From Marinobacter sp. F3R08 (GTDB taxonomy: Bacteria; Pseudomonadota; Gammaproteobacteria; Pseudomonadales; Oleiphilaceae), in assembly GCF_018860425.1 (NCBI RefSeq), contig NZ_JAHKPI010000014.1:992329-1056328 (forward strand): a DNA stretch of 64,000 nt. Reading direction: 5' to 3'. Made by a program: the position numbers and the translations under genes. The stretch's first letter is position 1, and the number at the start of each line of letters is the position of its first letter. Below are positions 16,729 to 25,004 of this stretch, piece by piece. The notes beneath the pieces were generated by a model. It was given only the letters and a program-made list of their open reading frames with translations. It was not told the DNA's origin and did not search any database.

Positions 16729-17703
16729 TCAGGAAAACACCGATTGGTCGATGGGCAACTTGCATGACAGAGCGCACATAAGCCGCAGTCGGGCCTTTCT
16801 GGCGTTGAGGTGATAAGCCTTGATTGCACCCATTGAAACCTGGTCTGCCAGAGATCCCTTATATTCATACGCCTCATCGACACGGCCCCAGTGTGTTGAG
16901 GATGTCACCACCACTGGAATGCCAGAGCTCAAAACGGAGCCCAGCGGTTCTACCCAGCTCGGTGGAATATGGCCACGGCCGATAGCGTCGATTACCAGCC
17001 CTTGGGCACCGCTGGCCACAGCCGCTTCAAGCAGGGCAGGAGATGCGTCGATTGCGACAGGCAGAATATCCACGCGCGGTAACTGCTCGCCCGGTGTAAT
17101 AACATCTGAGCGCTGCAGCCGCTTGACCAGCCTGACTTCATCGCCGTCAACAAAACCCATGGGCCCGATGCCCGGCGAGCCAAAGCCGTTAAGCTGATAG
17201 CTGCTGAGCTTGCGAACCGCGTTTGCTGCATGAATTTCTTCATTGAACACGACAAGTGTGCCGGCTCCTCGTGCCTGGGCAGCGCCTGCTACCTTCAATG
17301 CATCACGAAGATTGGGGCCGGCATCCGAGCCGGGGGCGTAGGGCACGCGCTGGGCGCCGGTGACCACAATCGCTGTGTCTGCGAGCTCCAGGCTTGTATC
17401 GAGGAAATAAGCCGTATCCTCAAGGGTGTCTGTGCCCTGAGACACTACCAGCCCTGCCACATCTTCGCGTTGTGACAGATCAATACACAGCCGTCTCAGC
17501 TGCAGCAGGTCAGCTGTAGTAATGGCATTGCTGGGCTTCTGGCAAAGGGTGATAACTTCTACCGGACCATTGCTCTTGATCTGCAATTTGTCCATGAGTT
17601 CTTTGCCGGAAAGCGCGCCAGCAACGGCCCTGCCTGAACTGCCCGGAAGGCTGGCAATCGTACCGCCCAGTGAAATCAGTACTAGGGTATTTTTCATATC
17701 CAT
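16729..17703 (-). CDS. Asparaginase family amidohydrolase
   Basis: Bacterial type asparaginase/glutaminase of 324 residues. The catalytic threonine in SLGGTIAS (near residue 15) and the second conserved triad VSQGTDTLEDTAYFL (about 88-102) are present, as is VVTGAQR. There is no signal peptide, so the enzyme is cytoplasmic. Its start lies 4 bp after the dctM stop, so it is translated from the TRAP transporter mRNA, arguing that it acts on the imported compound or a product. An amide-bearing dicarboxylate is the simplest inferred substrate. A second Met (17697) is an alternative start. Confidence 0.9.
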   Translation of the reverse strand: MDMKNTLVLISLGGTIASLPGSSGRAVAGALSGKELMDKLQIKSNGPVEVITLCQKPSNAITTADLLQLRRLCIDLSQREDVAGLVVSQGTDTLEDTAYFLDTSLELADTAIVVTGAQRVPYAPGSDAGPNLRDALKVAGAAQARGAGTLVVFNEEIHAANAVRKLSSYQLNGFGSPGIGPMGFVDGDEVRLVKRLQRSDVITPGEQLPRVDILPVAIDASPALLEAAVASGAQGLVIDAIGRGHIPPSWVEPLGSVLSSGIPVVVTSSTHWGRVDEAYEYKGSLADQVSMGAIKAYHLNARKARLRLMCALSCKLPIDQSVFS

Positions 17704-17707
17704 ATCT

Positions 17708-18967
17708 TCAGGAAAAAATAGTCAGGATGTTGGGGAAGGCTACGAAAATCAGCAGGGCTGCGATGTAAACCGCAACAAACGGAAGCACCGCATGGCTGAT
17801 TTTTTCCACCGTTTCATTGGCAATGTTGGCTGCGATATACAGGTTGAGCCCTACGGGGGGCGTAAACTGCCCGACGGCCAGTGCAATGATGGTGAATACG
17901 CCAAAGTACATCGGGTCAATGCCAACGGCAGAGGTGATCGCTACCAGGGTAGGGACCAGCAGTACCAGAGCTGACACGTTATCCAGAAAGGTGCCTACCA
18001 CAATCAGCAATGCCAGCATCATGAGCATAACCATGGTCGGGTCAGTGGTGATGCTCATCACCCAGGCAGAGAATAGCTGAGGGACGCGTTCCGTGGTTAT
18101 CACAAAGGCAAAGATATTGGCACAGACCATCAGGAACATGATGACGGCAGTTGTGGCCGCGGTGCCCATGAAGGCTCGCTTTATTTCTGCAATGCCGAGG
18201 GTTTTATAGAGGAAGACGCCAATGAGCAGCCCGTAAATGCAGGCCACCCCGGCTGACTCGGTTGGCGTAAATGCGCCGGAGTATATCCCTATAATGATGA
18301 TAATCGGCATGAGCAACGCCGCCAGGTTCTTGATGCGCTCGCTGGCAGGTGGTGGGGTGTCGTCAAGGCTGATGTCATCAACGCTCTTTCTTCCACGCCA
18401 CCAGTTCAGTACACAGATGGCCAGCGTCAGCAGTATTCCTGGAACAATCCCGTTGATGAATAGCCCGCCAATGGATACCCCGGAAATCACGCCATAGATG
18501 ACCATGGTGATACTCGGTGGAATAATCAGTCCCAATGCGCCCGAGGCAGCCACTACAGCTCCTGAACCTGCTGCGGTGTAGCCCAATCTTTTCATGGAGG
18601 GGATCAGGACGGTGCCAACGGCGGCGGTGGTTGCCGGTGCAGATCCGGAAATCGCTCCGAAGAACGCGGAAGAAGTCGTCGCCACATTGGCCAATCCGCC
18701 CGGGCGCTTTCCTACCAGCCGGCTTGCCATGTCAACAAGGCGCTCGGATAGTTTGGCCTCGTACATCAAGGCACCGGCCAGCAGGAAGAGGGGAATGGCC
18801 AGGTAGGAGAAGTTATTCAGTCCCTGGAACATCTTCTGCGCAACTACCAGCAGTGGGATATGGCTGCCAAAATAAATGGCAAGAGTGCTGGCTGCGCCCA
18901 GGGCGATCGCAATAGGCAATCCGATTATCAGAAAACCGATAAATGAGAAAATCAGAATCTCAATCAT
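17708..18967 (-). CDS. dctM: TRAP transporter large permease DctM
   Basis: Inner-membrane protein of 419 residues with about 12 hydrophobic segments, the ion-coupled transport subunit of a tripartite TRAP system. Family motifs include the N-terminal FIGFLIIGLPIAIALG, IPLFLLAGALM, GSAPATTAAVGTVLIPSM, and the C-terminal QFTPPVGLNLY. Overlaps dctQ by 4 bp (ATGA), and the asparaginase gene follows 4 bp after its stop. Belongs to the organic-acid or amide importer of the operon. Confidence 0.95.
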   Translation of the reverse strand: MIEILIFSFIGFLIIGLPIAIALGAASTLAIYFGSHIPLLVVAQKMFQGLNNFSYLAIPLFLLAGALMYEAKLSERLVDMASRLVGKRPGGLANVATTSSAFFGAISGSAPATTAAVGTVLIPSMKRLGYTAAGSGAVVAASGALGLIIPPSITMVIYGVISGVSIGGLFINGIVPGILLTLAICVLNWWRGRKSVDDISLDDTPPPASERIKNLAALLMPIIIIIGIYSGAFTPTESAGVACIYGLLIGVFLYKTLGIAEIKRAFMGTAATTAVIMFLMVCANIFAFVITTERVPQLFSAWVMSITTDPTMVMLMMLALLIVVGTFLDNVSALVLLVPTLVAITSAVGIDPMYFGVFTIIALAVGQFTPPVGLNLYIAANIANETVEKISHAVLPFVAVYIAALLIFVAFPNILTIFS

Positions 18968-19509
18968 GATACAGGTTCCGCGCTGACAGCGTTTTTGTCA
19001 CTGATGGTTTCTTGGCCCAGCAGGGTTTTCACGGTAAGCAGGAAAGCCGCTACAAGACAGCCGCCTGTCAGGAAAAACTGGACGTATCCAATCGGAATTC
19101 CTGAGGTGGGTGATACCTGTCTGATACCTCGCAGTGCCAGCGAGTAGCTGAACCACACAACCACGGAAAGAAAGGTGATGGTAATAAGACGGGACGCAAG
19201 ATTGACTACTTTGGCAAGTACCGAGGGCAGGCTGTCAACGAAGATAGACACCCTGAAATGTTCTCCGCGCCAGAAAGCAACGGCCATTCCCGACATGACG
19301 GCAAGCATCAGCGAAAATACTGAAACTTCCTGAGTCCATCCTATAGGGGTGTTAAGTACGTATCTGAATACGACCTGAATGATGACCAGCGACAGCATCA
19401 CAGCAATAGCGATGGTGGCTATCACATGGCAGACAACAGCAATTTTGTCGCAGAGTGAGATTAGTGATTTTCTGATACCAGAGGCGGATGGCTGATCTGT
19501 ATTATCCAT
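18964..19509 (-). CDS. dctQ: TRAP transporter small permease DctQ
   Basis: Membrane protein of 181 residues with four predicted transmembrane helices and the DctQ hallmarks RYVLNTPIGWTQEVSVF and FWRGEHFRVSIF. Forms the permease with DctM; its stop overlaps the dctM start by 4 bp. Separated from dctP by 71 bp containing a perfect hairpin. Confidence 0.93.
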   Translation of the reverse strand: MDNTDQPSASGIRKSLISLCDKIAVVCHVIATIAIAVMLSLVIIQVVFRYVLNTPIGWTQEVSVFSLMLAVMSGMAVAFWRGEHFRVSIFVDSLPSVLAKVVNLASRLITITFLSVVVWFSYSLALRGIRQVSPTSGIPIGYVQFFLTGGCLVAAFLLTVKTLLGQETISDKNAVSAEPVS

Positions 19510-19530
19510 GAAACCGGTCCCGATCGTGCC

Positions 19531-19558
19531 AACAGAACCGCTAGACTACGGTTCTGTT
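19531..19558 (-). other. Intra-operon hairpin between dctP and dctQ
   Basis: Perfect 10-bp stem AACAGAACCG (19531-19540) / CGGTTCTGTT (19549-19558) with an 8-base loop and no T-tract in the direction of transcription. Likely an mRNA-stabilising or partial-attenuation element giving more binding protein than permease. Confidence 0.7.
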
Positions 19559-19580
19559 GGCGATCTTTTTGCTGAGTTAA

Positions 19581-20555
19581 TTACTGGGTTAGCTGGTCAA
19601 GGATGTCCTTGTTAAACGTTTTAGCTGCGTCGTCATAGACAGGCTGAACGGCTTTGCGGAACAGAGATTTATCAACATCATTTATCTTCATGCCACGCTC
19701 AGCGACTTCCTTCCATTGCTCGGCTTCAAGGTTCGCGATCAAATCAATGTGCTTGCGGTCGTACTCTCTGCCAACCTCAAGCAGCGTTTTCTGGATGTCT
19801 TCAGGCATGCTGTAGAAGAGGTGTGCATTCATGATGAGCGGCGAGCCCATATGGATGTGGCCTGTACGTGACACATAGTCCTGAACTTCATTGAAGTTCT
19901 GGGTAATGATGTGAGCGGGCGGGTTTTCCTGGCCGTCTACAACACCCAGTTGTAGCGCGGAATACAACTCACCGAAGGACATCACTGTTGCGCCGGCACC
20001 CAATGCCTCAAAGGTGTCTACGAACACTTTTCCTTCAGGAACACGGATCTTCAGGCCTTCAAGGTCTTCTGGTTTGTTGATTGGGCGAACGGAGTTGGTG
20101 ACATGGCGCATGCCATTGCCCCACCAGCCGATGATAACCGCACCCTGCTCTTCTACCTGTGCACTCAGCATATCGCCAACGGGACCTTCAACTACCTCAA
20201 GGTATTCGTCCATGTCTTCGAACAGGAAAGGCAGGTTGAGCATGCCCATATCGGGTACCCAGTTAGACAGTACGGTGTCTGAAGCCAGAGTCATTTCCAG
20301 GGTGCCGATCATGGTGCCTTCTACAGACTCCAGCTGGTTCCCCAGCTGATCGGAAGGGAATACCTGAATCTCAACAGCACCGTCGGTTTTCTGCGCGATC
20401 TCTTTGGCAAACTGTTCAGTAATGGTTTGATAGTGGTGGCTTGGGGCGCCTGTGTGGTTGAGGCGAAGGGTGTAGTCCTGCGCAAACGCCATGTTGGAAG
20501 ACAGCGCCATAGACAGTGCAAGAGTTGAGATTGCTGGAATAAATCCGTGCTTCAT
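19581..20555 (-). CDS. dctP: TRAP transporter substrate-binding protein DctP
   Basis: Periplasmic solute-binding protein of 324 residues. It has a signal peptide (residues 1-25, ending SNMAFA), then DYTLRLNHTGAPSHHYQTIT. The ligand-carboxylate arginine region is GLKIRVPEGKVF, followed by SFGELYSALQLGVVDGQENP, the most conserved DctP stretch. Start supported by GGAG shortly upstream of the ATG. First gene of the seven-gene minus-strand operon; a GntR-type operator array lies 145-175 bp upstream. DctP family members usually bind C4-dicarboxylates, sugar acids or related anions. Confidence 0.95.
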   Translation of the reverse strand: MKHGFIPAISTLALSMALSSNMAFAQDYTLRLNHTGAPSHHYQTITEQFAKEIAQKTDGAVEIQVFPSDQLGNQLESVEGTMIGTLEMTLASDTVLSNWVPDMGMLNLPFLFEDMDEYLEVVEGPVGDMLSAQVEEQGAVIIGWWGNGMRHVTNSVRPINKPEDLEGLKIRVPEGKVFVDTFEALGAGATVMSFGELYSALQLGVVDGQENPPAHIITQNFNEVQDYVSRTGHIHMGSPLIMNAHLFYSMPEDIQKTLLEVGREYDRKHIDLIANLEAEQWKEVAERGMKINDVDKSLFRKAVQPVYDDAAKTFNKDILDQLTQ

Positions 20556-20699
20556 TGTGTTCTCCAGTTAGGTGATCTTATTGTCTGCGGCCAATCAGCG
20601 TCTCTGATTTACTGCCGGGGGAGCGCAGACTTTTTCGAGTTAATTGGGGGTTAAGTGCTATTTGATGCACCGGTTGTCACGTCGGTTGATCGTTCTTAG

Positions 20700-20730
20700 C
20701 CGGTCAGTCCGGTATGACCGGTCAGACCGG
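20700..20730. promoter_or_regulatory. Clustered GntR/FadR-type operators upstream of dctP
   Basis: Three overlapping 13-mers: CCGGTCAGTCCGG (20700-20712), CCGGTATGACCGG (20710-20722) and the perfect palindrome CCGGTCAGACCGG (20718-20730). Each contains GGT-N3-(A/T)CC, the core recognised by FadR-subfamily GntR regulators. Location upstream of dctP and the operon-encoded GntR fit autoregulation. Confidence 0.65.
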
Positions 20731-20748
20731 ATAAAATCTTAATTGATC

Positions 20749-20762
20749 GTTCGTATACAAAC
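20749..20762. promoter_or_regulatory. GTATAC-centred palindrome upstream of dctP
   Basis: GTTCGTATACAAAC, an imperfect palindrome around GTATAC, 19 bp beyond the GGT-N3-ACC cluster. FCD-type GntR proteins also bind TTGTATACAA-like sites, so this is either a second operator or a promoter element. Confidence 0.4.
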
Positions 20763-21058
20763 AAGTTTTAAGTGAGTGGTTCGCGGAGCAGGGCTTTGTT
20801 CATGCGGGAAGCTGGCAGTTATTCAGGCAGTGATTTTGCGTGCTTCAGGGGGTATTTATCTGGCGTGGATGCGGCGTTTTTATTGATTTTTGAGTGCATG
20901 TTCAGGTTGGAACCCGGATTTTCTGATCTCCAGGGCTTGCTGTGAGTGTTTCCGAATTCTAAAAAAAGGCAGTAATGTTATGGGTGATTCACCCTGACAT
21001 TTCCCCGAATACCTGGCCTGATTATTTCTACAATCAGCCAATCAGAGGCAGATTCATC
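20763..21058. other. Intergenic region between dctP and trxC
   Basis: About 300 bp between the divergently placed dctP operator region and trxC. Apart from the operators to the left it shows only A/T-rich stretches that may hold the trxC promoter. A longer in-frame upstream reading for trxC from 20975 is not supported by the protein family. Confidence 0.4.
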
Positions 21059-21499
21059 ATGACTGACGTTCGACATCTGGTATGTCCCCATTGCCACAAA
21101 GTGAACCGTGTACCTGCCGGCAAGTTGTCATCCGGCGGCAATTGTGGCGCCTGCAAACAGCCGCTTTGGCCGGATCAGGTTCTGGAGTTGACGGAGCAGA
21201 GTTTTGCTACCCACACGGGGCGCAGTGAGGTGCCGGTTCTGGTGGACTTCTGGGCCAGTTGGTGTGGTCCGTGTAAAGCGATGGCGCCCCAGTTTGAGCA
21301 GGCCGCGAAAGTTTGGCGGGGGAAAGTGCGCTTTGCCAAGCTGAACACCGAACAAGCCCCTGGGCCGGCCGGTCAGTTTGCGATTCGCAGCATACCCACC
21401 ATGATCCTGTTTCAGAACGGTCGGGAAGTCGCTCGCCAAAGTGGTGCCATGAATCAGGCCCAGATCAGTCAGTGGTTGCAATCGAAAGGTATTCGTTAG
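21059..21499 (+). CDS. trxC: Thioredoxin 2 (TrxC)
   Basis: Cytoplasmic thiol reductant of 146 residues. An N-terminal zinc ribbon with two CxxC pairs (CPHC near residue 9 and CGAC near 29) precedes a thioredoxin domain with active site WASWCGPCK and the cis-proline loop SIPTMILF, the combination diagnostic of TrxC. The ATG at 21059 gives the standard N-terminus MTDVRHLVCPHC. Monocistronic; its stop codon lies at the first base of a dispersed repeat copy, which could act as its transcript end. Often induced by oxidative stress in relatives, though no OxyR site was identified here. Confidence 0.95.
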   Translation: MTDVRHLVCPHCHKVNRVPAGKLSSGGNCGACKQPLWPDQVLELTEQSFATHTGRSEVPVLVDFWASWCGPCKAMAPQFEQAAKVWRGKVRFAKLNTEQAPGPAGQFAIRSIPTMILFQNGREVARQSGAMNQAQISQWLQSKGIR

Positions 21500-21599
21500 G
21501 AAAGCCGGGGCAGCTTTATTTTTTCAGGGTCTCGAGTGCCTCAAAAGCAGGGAGACGCTGCTGCCAAAACGAGCCAGGGTGATCGTGCCCGGTTTTCCT
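21499..21599. repeat. Short MITE/REPIN-like element with degenerate terminal inverted repeats
   Basis: Left end GGAAAGCCGGGGCAGCTTTA at 21499, right end in inverted form GTGCCCGGTTTTCC ending at 21598, about 100 bp in all. The interior contains GGAGACGCTG and GAGCCAGGGTGATCGTG, diverged from the core seen at 12284-12332. Same family as the element at 12153-12399 but shorter and more decayed. Confidence 0.65.
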
Positions 21600-21708
21600 C
21601 ACTATATTGTCCAGCGGGGACATAACCGCCACCCGTTTCGTGAATGCTCTTGAAAGCGCAGTGGGAGGGGCGTTTCAAGATCACACCGATGGATGCGGGT
21701 GCCTGCGA

Positions 21709-21882
21709 TTAATGGTTAGTGGACAGTTTAGGCAGCTTCACGTGGAAGAAGGATTTGATTTTGGCTGAGAGTGAAGCCGCCATCTGCGAGAGGTATTCGC
21801 TTCGTTCCTGCGCTGCAAGCTTTTTGTAGTAAGCCATGTCGATAGTGCCGTATTCGTCCAGTTTTGGAGTCTGATAAGCCAT
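21709..21882 (-). CDS. Small conserved-looking protein (57 aa)
   Basis: Reads MAYQTPKLDEYGTIDMAYYK, then a charged helical middle (KLAAQERSEYLSQMAASLSA), ending KLPKLSTNH. The start at 21882 has AGGA about 12 bases upstream; a longer frame to 21927 adds an unlikely leader. No transmembrane segment. It is divergent from a GcvA-type LysR gene 127 bp away, an arrangement that suggests regulation by it. Length and tyrosine-rich N-terminus are reminiscent of small proteins of the DUF1127-neighbour type, but I cannot name a family. Confidence 0.55.
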   Translation of the reverse strand: MAYQTPKLDEYGTIDMAYYKKLAAQERSEYLSQMAASLSAKIKSFFHVKLPKLSTNH

Positions 21883-22008
21883 GATGCTGTGTCCTGATTC
21901 GATAAGTGAGTACCTTCTACAGGACATATATTAATCAGTTCGGGGCTCTTGAAAAAGCGATCCTTTCTCATCAGACTGATGAATTAATCTCACCATTCGA
22001 GCGAAACT

Positions 22009-22887
22009 ATGCGCCACCTGCCACCCCTTAATGCGCTTCGGGTATTTGAATCAGCCGCGAGAAACCGCAGCTTTGCGGCAGCTGGCAAGGAACTTTTCGT
22101 GACGTCATCGGCGGTCAGTCATCAGGTGAAGACACTTGAAGAATATTTGGGGCTTTCACTATTTGACCGAAGCCGGCGAACGGTGACGTTGACCCCTGAG
22201 GGTGAGCAATACCTCTCATCTGTCAGGCACGCGTTCGATGAGGTTGAAATGGCCACCCAACGACTGACCGCGAACCAGGAATCCAACGTGGTCAAGATCA
22301 GTGTTGCCCCCAACTTCCTGACCCGCTGGCTGATGCCACGCATGGCTCGATTCCAGGCCCTGTACCCGGACATTGAGCTGGAAATTAATGCGTCCATGGG
22401 CCTGCTGGATTTCGACCGCACCAGTACCGATATGGCGGTGTATTTCGGGAATGGTGAATGGGACGATATTGAAGTGCATTTCCTGCGCAAAGTTATGCTG
22501 GTTCCGGTGTGTAGCCCGCTGTTACTGGAGGGTGAGTTGCCGCTGGAAAAGCCTGCAGACCTGGCCAGACACACTCTGATTTATGTCAGCAAGCGGAAGT
22601 GGGAGTGGGAGAACTGGCTGCAACAATCAGGCGTGGATTTTATATCCGCCCGGGGCAGCCTGCAGATGTCCAGCGGGCAACTCGCCACGGCGGCGGCCCA
22701 GGAGGGCCTGGGAGTAGCGCTGGCTGATAGCACCCTGACGTCCCGTGAGATCAAATCAGGGAAGTTGGTAGTGCCTTTCGACATCCAGTTGGATACGAAT
22801 CGCGCCTTCTACCTGGTCTACCGCAAGCAACGTCCGCTGACCATCGGAATGAAAGCCTTCAAGGAGTGGCTGATGAGCGAGATGTAG
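22009..22887 (+). CDS. LysR-family regulator, GcvA type
   Basis: Transcription factor of 292 residues. Starts MRHLPPLNALRVFESAARN, the N-terminal signature of GcvA-like LysR proteins, with the helix-turn-helix at about residues 18-45 (FAAAGKELFVTSSAVSHQVK) and a periplasmic-binding-protein-like effector domain (about 90-290). It is divergently placed from a 57-residue protein gene and precedes a convergent EamA permease gene. GcvA-type proteins often regulate amino-acid or beta-lactamase genes; the target here is likely the divergent small gene or itself. Confidence 0.92.
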   Translation: MRHLPPLNALRVFESAARNRSFAAAGKELFVTSSAVSHQVKTLEEYLGLSLFDRSRRTVTLTPEGEQYLSSVRHAFDEVEMATQRLTANQESNVVKISVAPNFLTRWLMPRMARFQALYPDIELEINASMGLLDFDRTSTDMAVYFGNGEWDDIEVHFLRKVMLVPVCSPLLLEGELPLEKPADLARHTLIYVSKRKWEWENWLQQSGVDFISARGSLQMSSGQLATAAAQEGLGVALADSTLTSREIKSGKLVVPFDIQLDTNRAFYLVYRKQRPLTIGMKAFKEWLMSEM

Positions 22888-22977
22888 GGAGACCTCGGCA
22901 CCGGTTTCTCGGTTATCAGGCAATCTGATACGAACGGGCCGATCTCCGGCCCGAATCCACCTTCACACTAAAACTAA

Positions 22978-23874
22978 TTAATAAACGGTTTCAGGATCGG
23001 GTGCCGGCTGCCGCTTCGCTCTGCTGGCGACGAATGAACCGATTACAATGAGAACGCTTGCGGCAATAACCGTGCTGGTCGCTTCCCCGTAACCAGCCAT
23101 CAGCAGCAATACCACGGAAATTAGCGGAGCACCGTATGCCAGGGTGCCGAGCAACTGGATATTGCCGTGCTTCACGCCATAGTCCCAGGTAAAAAAGGCG
23201 ATGCCCACCGGGCCCAGACCAAGCCCGAGCACCCCAGCCCACTGAATCCATCCGACTGGCCACACGGTTGTTTCCCAAGCCAGATGACACAACAGGGCCA
23301 GAACCGCAGTAGCACCACAAAACCAGCCTACGGCATCTGTCGGGACGCTTTTTACCAGTCTCGACAGGACAGAATATGATGACCATATCAACGCACAACT
23401 AAAGGCAACCAGATACCCTTCCAGATGGTTTAACCCAAAACCACCGCCTTTCTTCCCGATCAGCAACCAGCACCCCGCAAGGGCAAGCACGGCCCCTAGC
23501 ACGTGCTGTTTGCGCAAGGACTCGCCAGGTAAAAGTGCAGACATTAAAACGATAAACAACGGCCAGAGGTAGGCAAGCAGGCTCACCTCCACCGCCGGAG
23601 CCAGTGTCATGGCTTTGAAGTAAGCGAAGTGATAACCGAATAGGCCGCCAACCCCGATGCACCATGCCAACATGGGCTGGCGCAGAAACCGGACGCCACT
23701 ATGACCGGCGCGGTACCAACGAACCGTCATCAATAGAAAGGCAACGCCAAAGGTCATCGCCATGAGCTGAAATTCCGGGATGCCGCCACCGGTAAGCTTG
23801 GTTAATAGCGCAAGCGTTCCCCACAAGAAAACAGAGATAGAACCTATCCACGTTGCTGCAACAATCGCCGTCAT
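22978..23874 (-). CDS. EamA/DMT-family transporter
   Basis: Inner-membrane protein of 298 residues with ten hydrophobic segments in two EamA repeats; the second repeat begins near LEGYLVAFSCALIWSSYSVL. The segments GYHFAYFKAMTLAPAVEVSLL and LGPVGIAFFTWDYGVKHG resemble the YddG-like aromatic amino acid exporters. It is followed upstream, on the same strand, by an AraC regulator gene 86 bp away, so the pair may form a regulator-exporter unit. Substrate is inferred only by family resemblance. Confidence 0.88.
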   Translation of the reverse strand: MTAIVAATWIGSISVFLWGTLALLTKLTGGGIPEFQLMAMTFGVAFLLMTVRWYRAGHSGVRFLRQPMLAWCIGVGGLFGYHFAYFKAMTLAPAVEVSLLAYLWPLFIVLMSALLPGESLRKQHVLGAVLALAGCWLLIGKKGGGFGLNHLEGYLVAFSCALIWSSYSVLSRLVKSVPTDAVGWFCGATAVLALLCHLAWETTVWPVGWIQWAGVLGLGLGPVGIAFFTWDYGVKHGNIQLLGTLAYGAPLISVVLLLMAGYGEATSTVIAASVLIVIGSFVASRAKRQPAPDPETVY

Positions 23875-23960
23875 GATATCCCCCTGAAACTAACGTGCGT
23901 ACAGGAGGTGAAGTTTGCGGTCAGTCGAGGGTCACCCGCTTTCTGATTACGGCAGGATTG

Positions 23961-24689
23961 TTACGATTTTCGGCGGAAGTGACTCGGTGATTTTCCGAAG
24001 TGTTGCGAAAAGCGTTCGCTGAACGAGGACAGAGAGCTATACCCAACCGAATCAGCAATTCGCTGGATAGTGAAGTCCGACTGTTTCAGCAACCGCCATG
24101 ACTCCTGCATGCGTAACTCGGTGAGGTAATGGTGTGGCGTCATGCCAATCTGTGTACGAAATAACTCGTTAAGCTGCCGAATGCTCAGGTGGGCCACCGT
24201 CGCCAGTTCAGTCGCGGTGAGTTTCTTGCGGAAGTTATCGTCAATATATTGTTTTGCCGCCGCGACCCTTCGGTCCAGGTTCAGCGTGTCGCCGTGGCGT
24301 TCCTGCAGAAGTTGAATCAGCAGTAGCAACATCTGATGCTCTGTGTGAGATGACCCCATTCCATTAACAAGTTGGGTGTGCAGGAATCTGACGTAGTGAA
24401 GCAGTGCTGAATCCAGCTCAACAAAGAAAGGGAGCCGCTCCAGTGCCGGGGCAAGCGCCTCTGGCAAATCGACCACCAGAAACCGGTTTTCTTCTTCAGC
24501 GGAGTACCCGTGGTTACTTCCGGATGGGATGACCGCTGCCCGGTTCCACTCAACTGCACCCTCGGTGTTGTTTACCGACAGCGAAAGCTTCCCCAGTAGA
24601 GGAAGCACCAGTTGATGATGGCCATGAGAATGCTTTTTTCCTTCGTCGTCGTAGCTTCGAAGGTGGAGACTAACATCGGACTTATCCAT
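23961..24689 (-). CDS. AraC-family transcriptional regulator with cupin sensor
   Basis: Regulator of 242 residues: N-terminal cupin-like ligand domain (HSHGHHQLVLPLLGKLSLSV; about 10-130) and C-terminal double helix-turn-helix AraC domain (about 145-240), with the diagnostic IADSVGYSSLSSFSERFSQ followed by FGKSPSHFRR. His-rich segment near residue 20 is the usual cupin entrance. Reads toward the EamA exporter gene 86 bp away and is likely its activator; the Glt-type symporter gene on the other side is divergent. Confidence 0.9.
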   Translation of the reverse strand: MDKSDVSLHLRSYDDEGKKHSHGHHQLVLPLLGKLSLSVNNTEGAVEWNRAAVIPSGSNHGYSAEEENRFLVVDLPEALAPALERLPFFVELDSALLHYVRFLHTQLVNGMGSSHTEHQMLLLLIQLLQERHGDTLNLDRRVAAAKQYIDDNFRKKLTATELATVAHLSIRQLNELFRTQIGMTPHHYLTELRMQESWRLLKQSDFTIQRIADSVGYSSLSSFSERFSQHFGKSPSHFRRKS

Positions 24690-25004
24690 TCAAAGAGTAT
24701 ATTCGAATGGCGTTGGATACTCAGCGTTTATGAGGGCAGGGGCGTCCGATACCTGCTGAGACGGATCCTTCATATTCATATAGCCCTCACGCATAGTCCA
24801 TTTTTGCATCAGGTTTCCCGAGTGCCCGTGGCACAAGGCTTTGGGGTATTTAACCCGATGTTTCCAACAAACTTATCCACAGCTTCTGTGAGTAACGTAC
24901 GTGGGAATACCGGTTTACCCGTCAGCCGGTGCTGACCAGAATTCCCGGCCCAGGCGTATTTGAACGCTTGTTCATTAACGGGTCAGGGTGTAACGGGAGC
25001 CCCC
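24690..25004. other. Divergent intergenic region between araC-type gene and symporter
   Basis: About 315 bp carrying the promoters of both flanking genes. An ACGTACGT palindrome (24896-24903) and a DnaA-box-like TTATCCACA (24871-24879) were noticed, but nothing decisive. A longer in-frame start for the symporter at 24960 exists but the ribosome binding site favours 25005. Confidence 0.4.

Noticed and set aside
24871..24879. DnaA box/replication origin near 24.9 kb
   Set aside because: A single TTATCCACA is not enough; no box cluster, no dnaA/dnaN or A/T-rich unwinding element.
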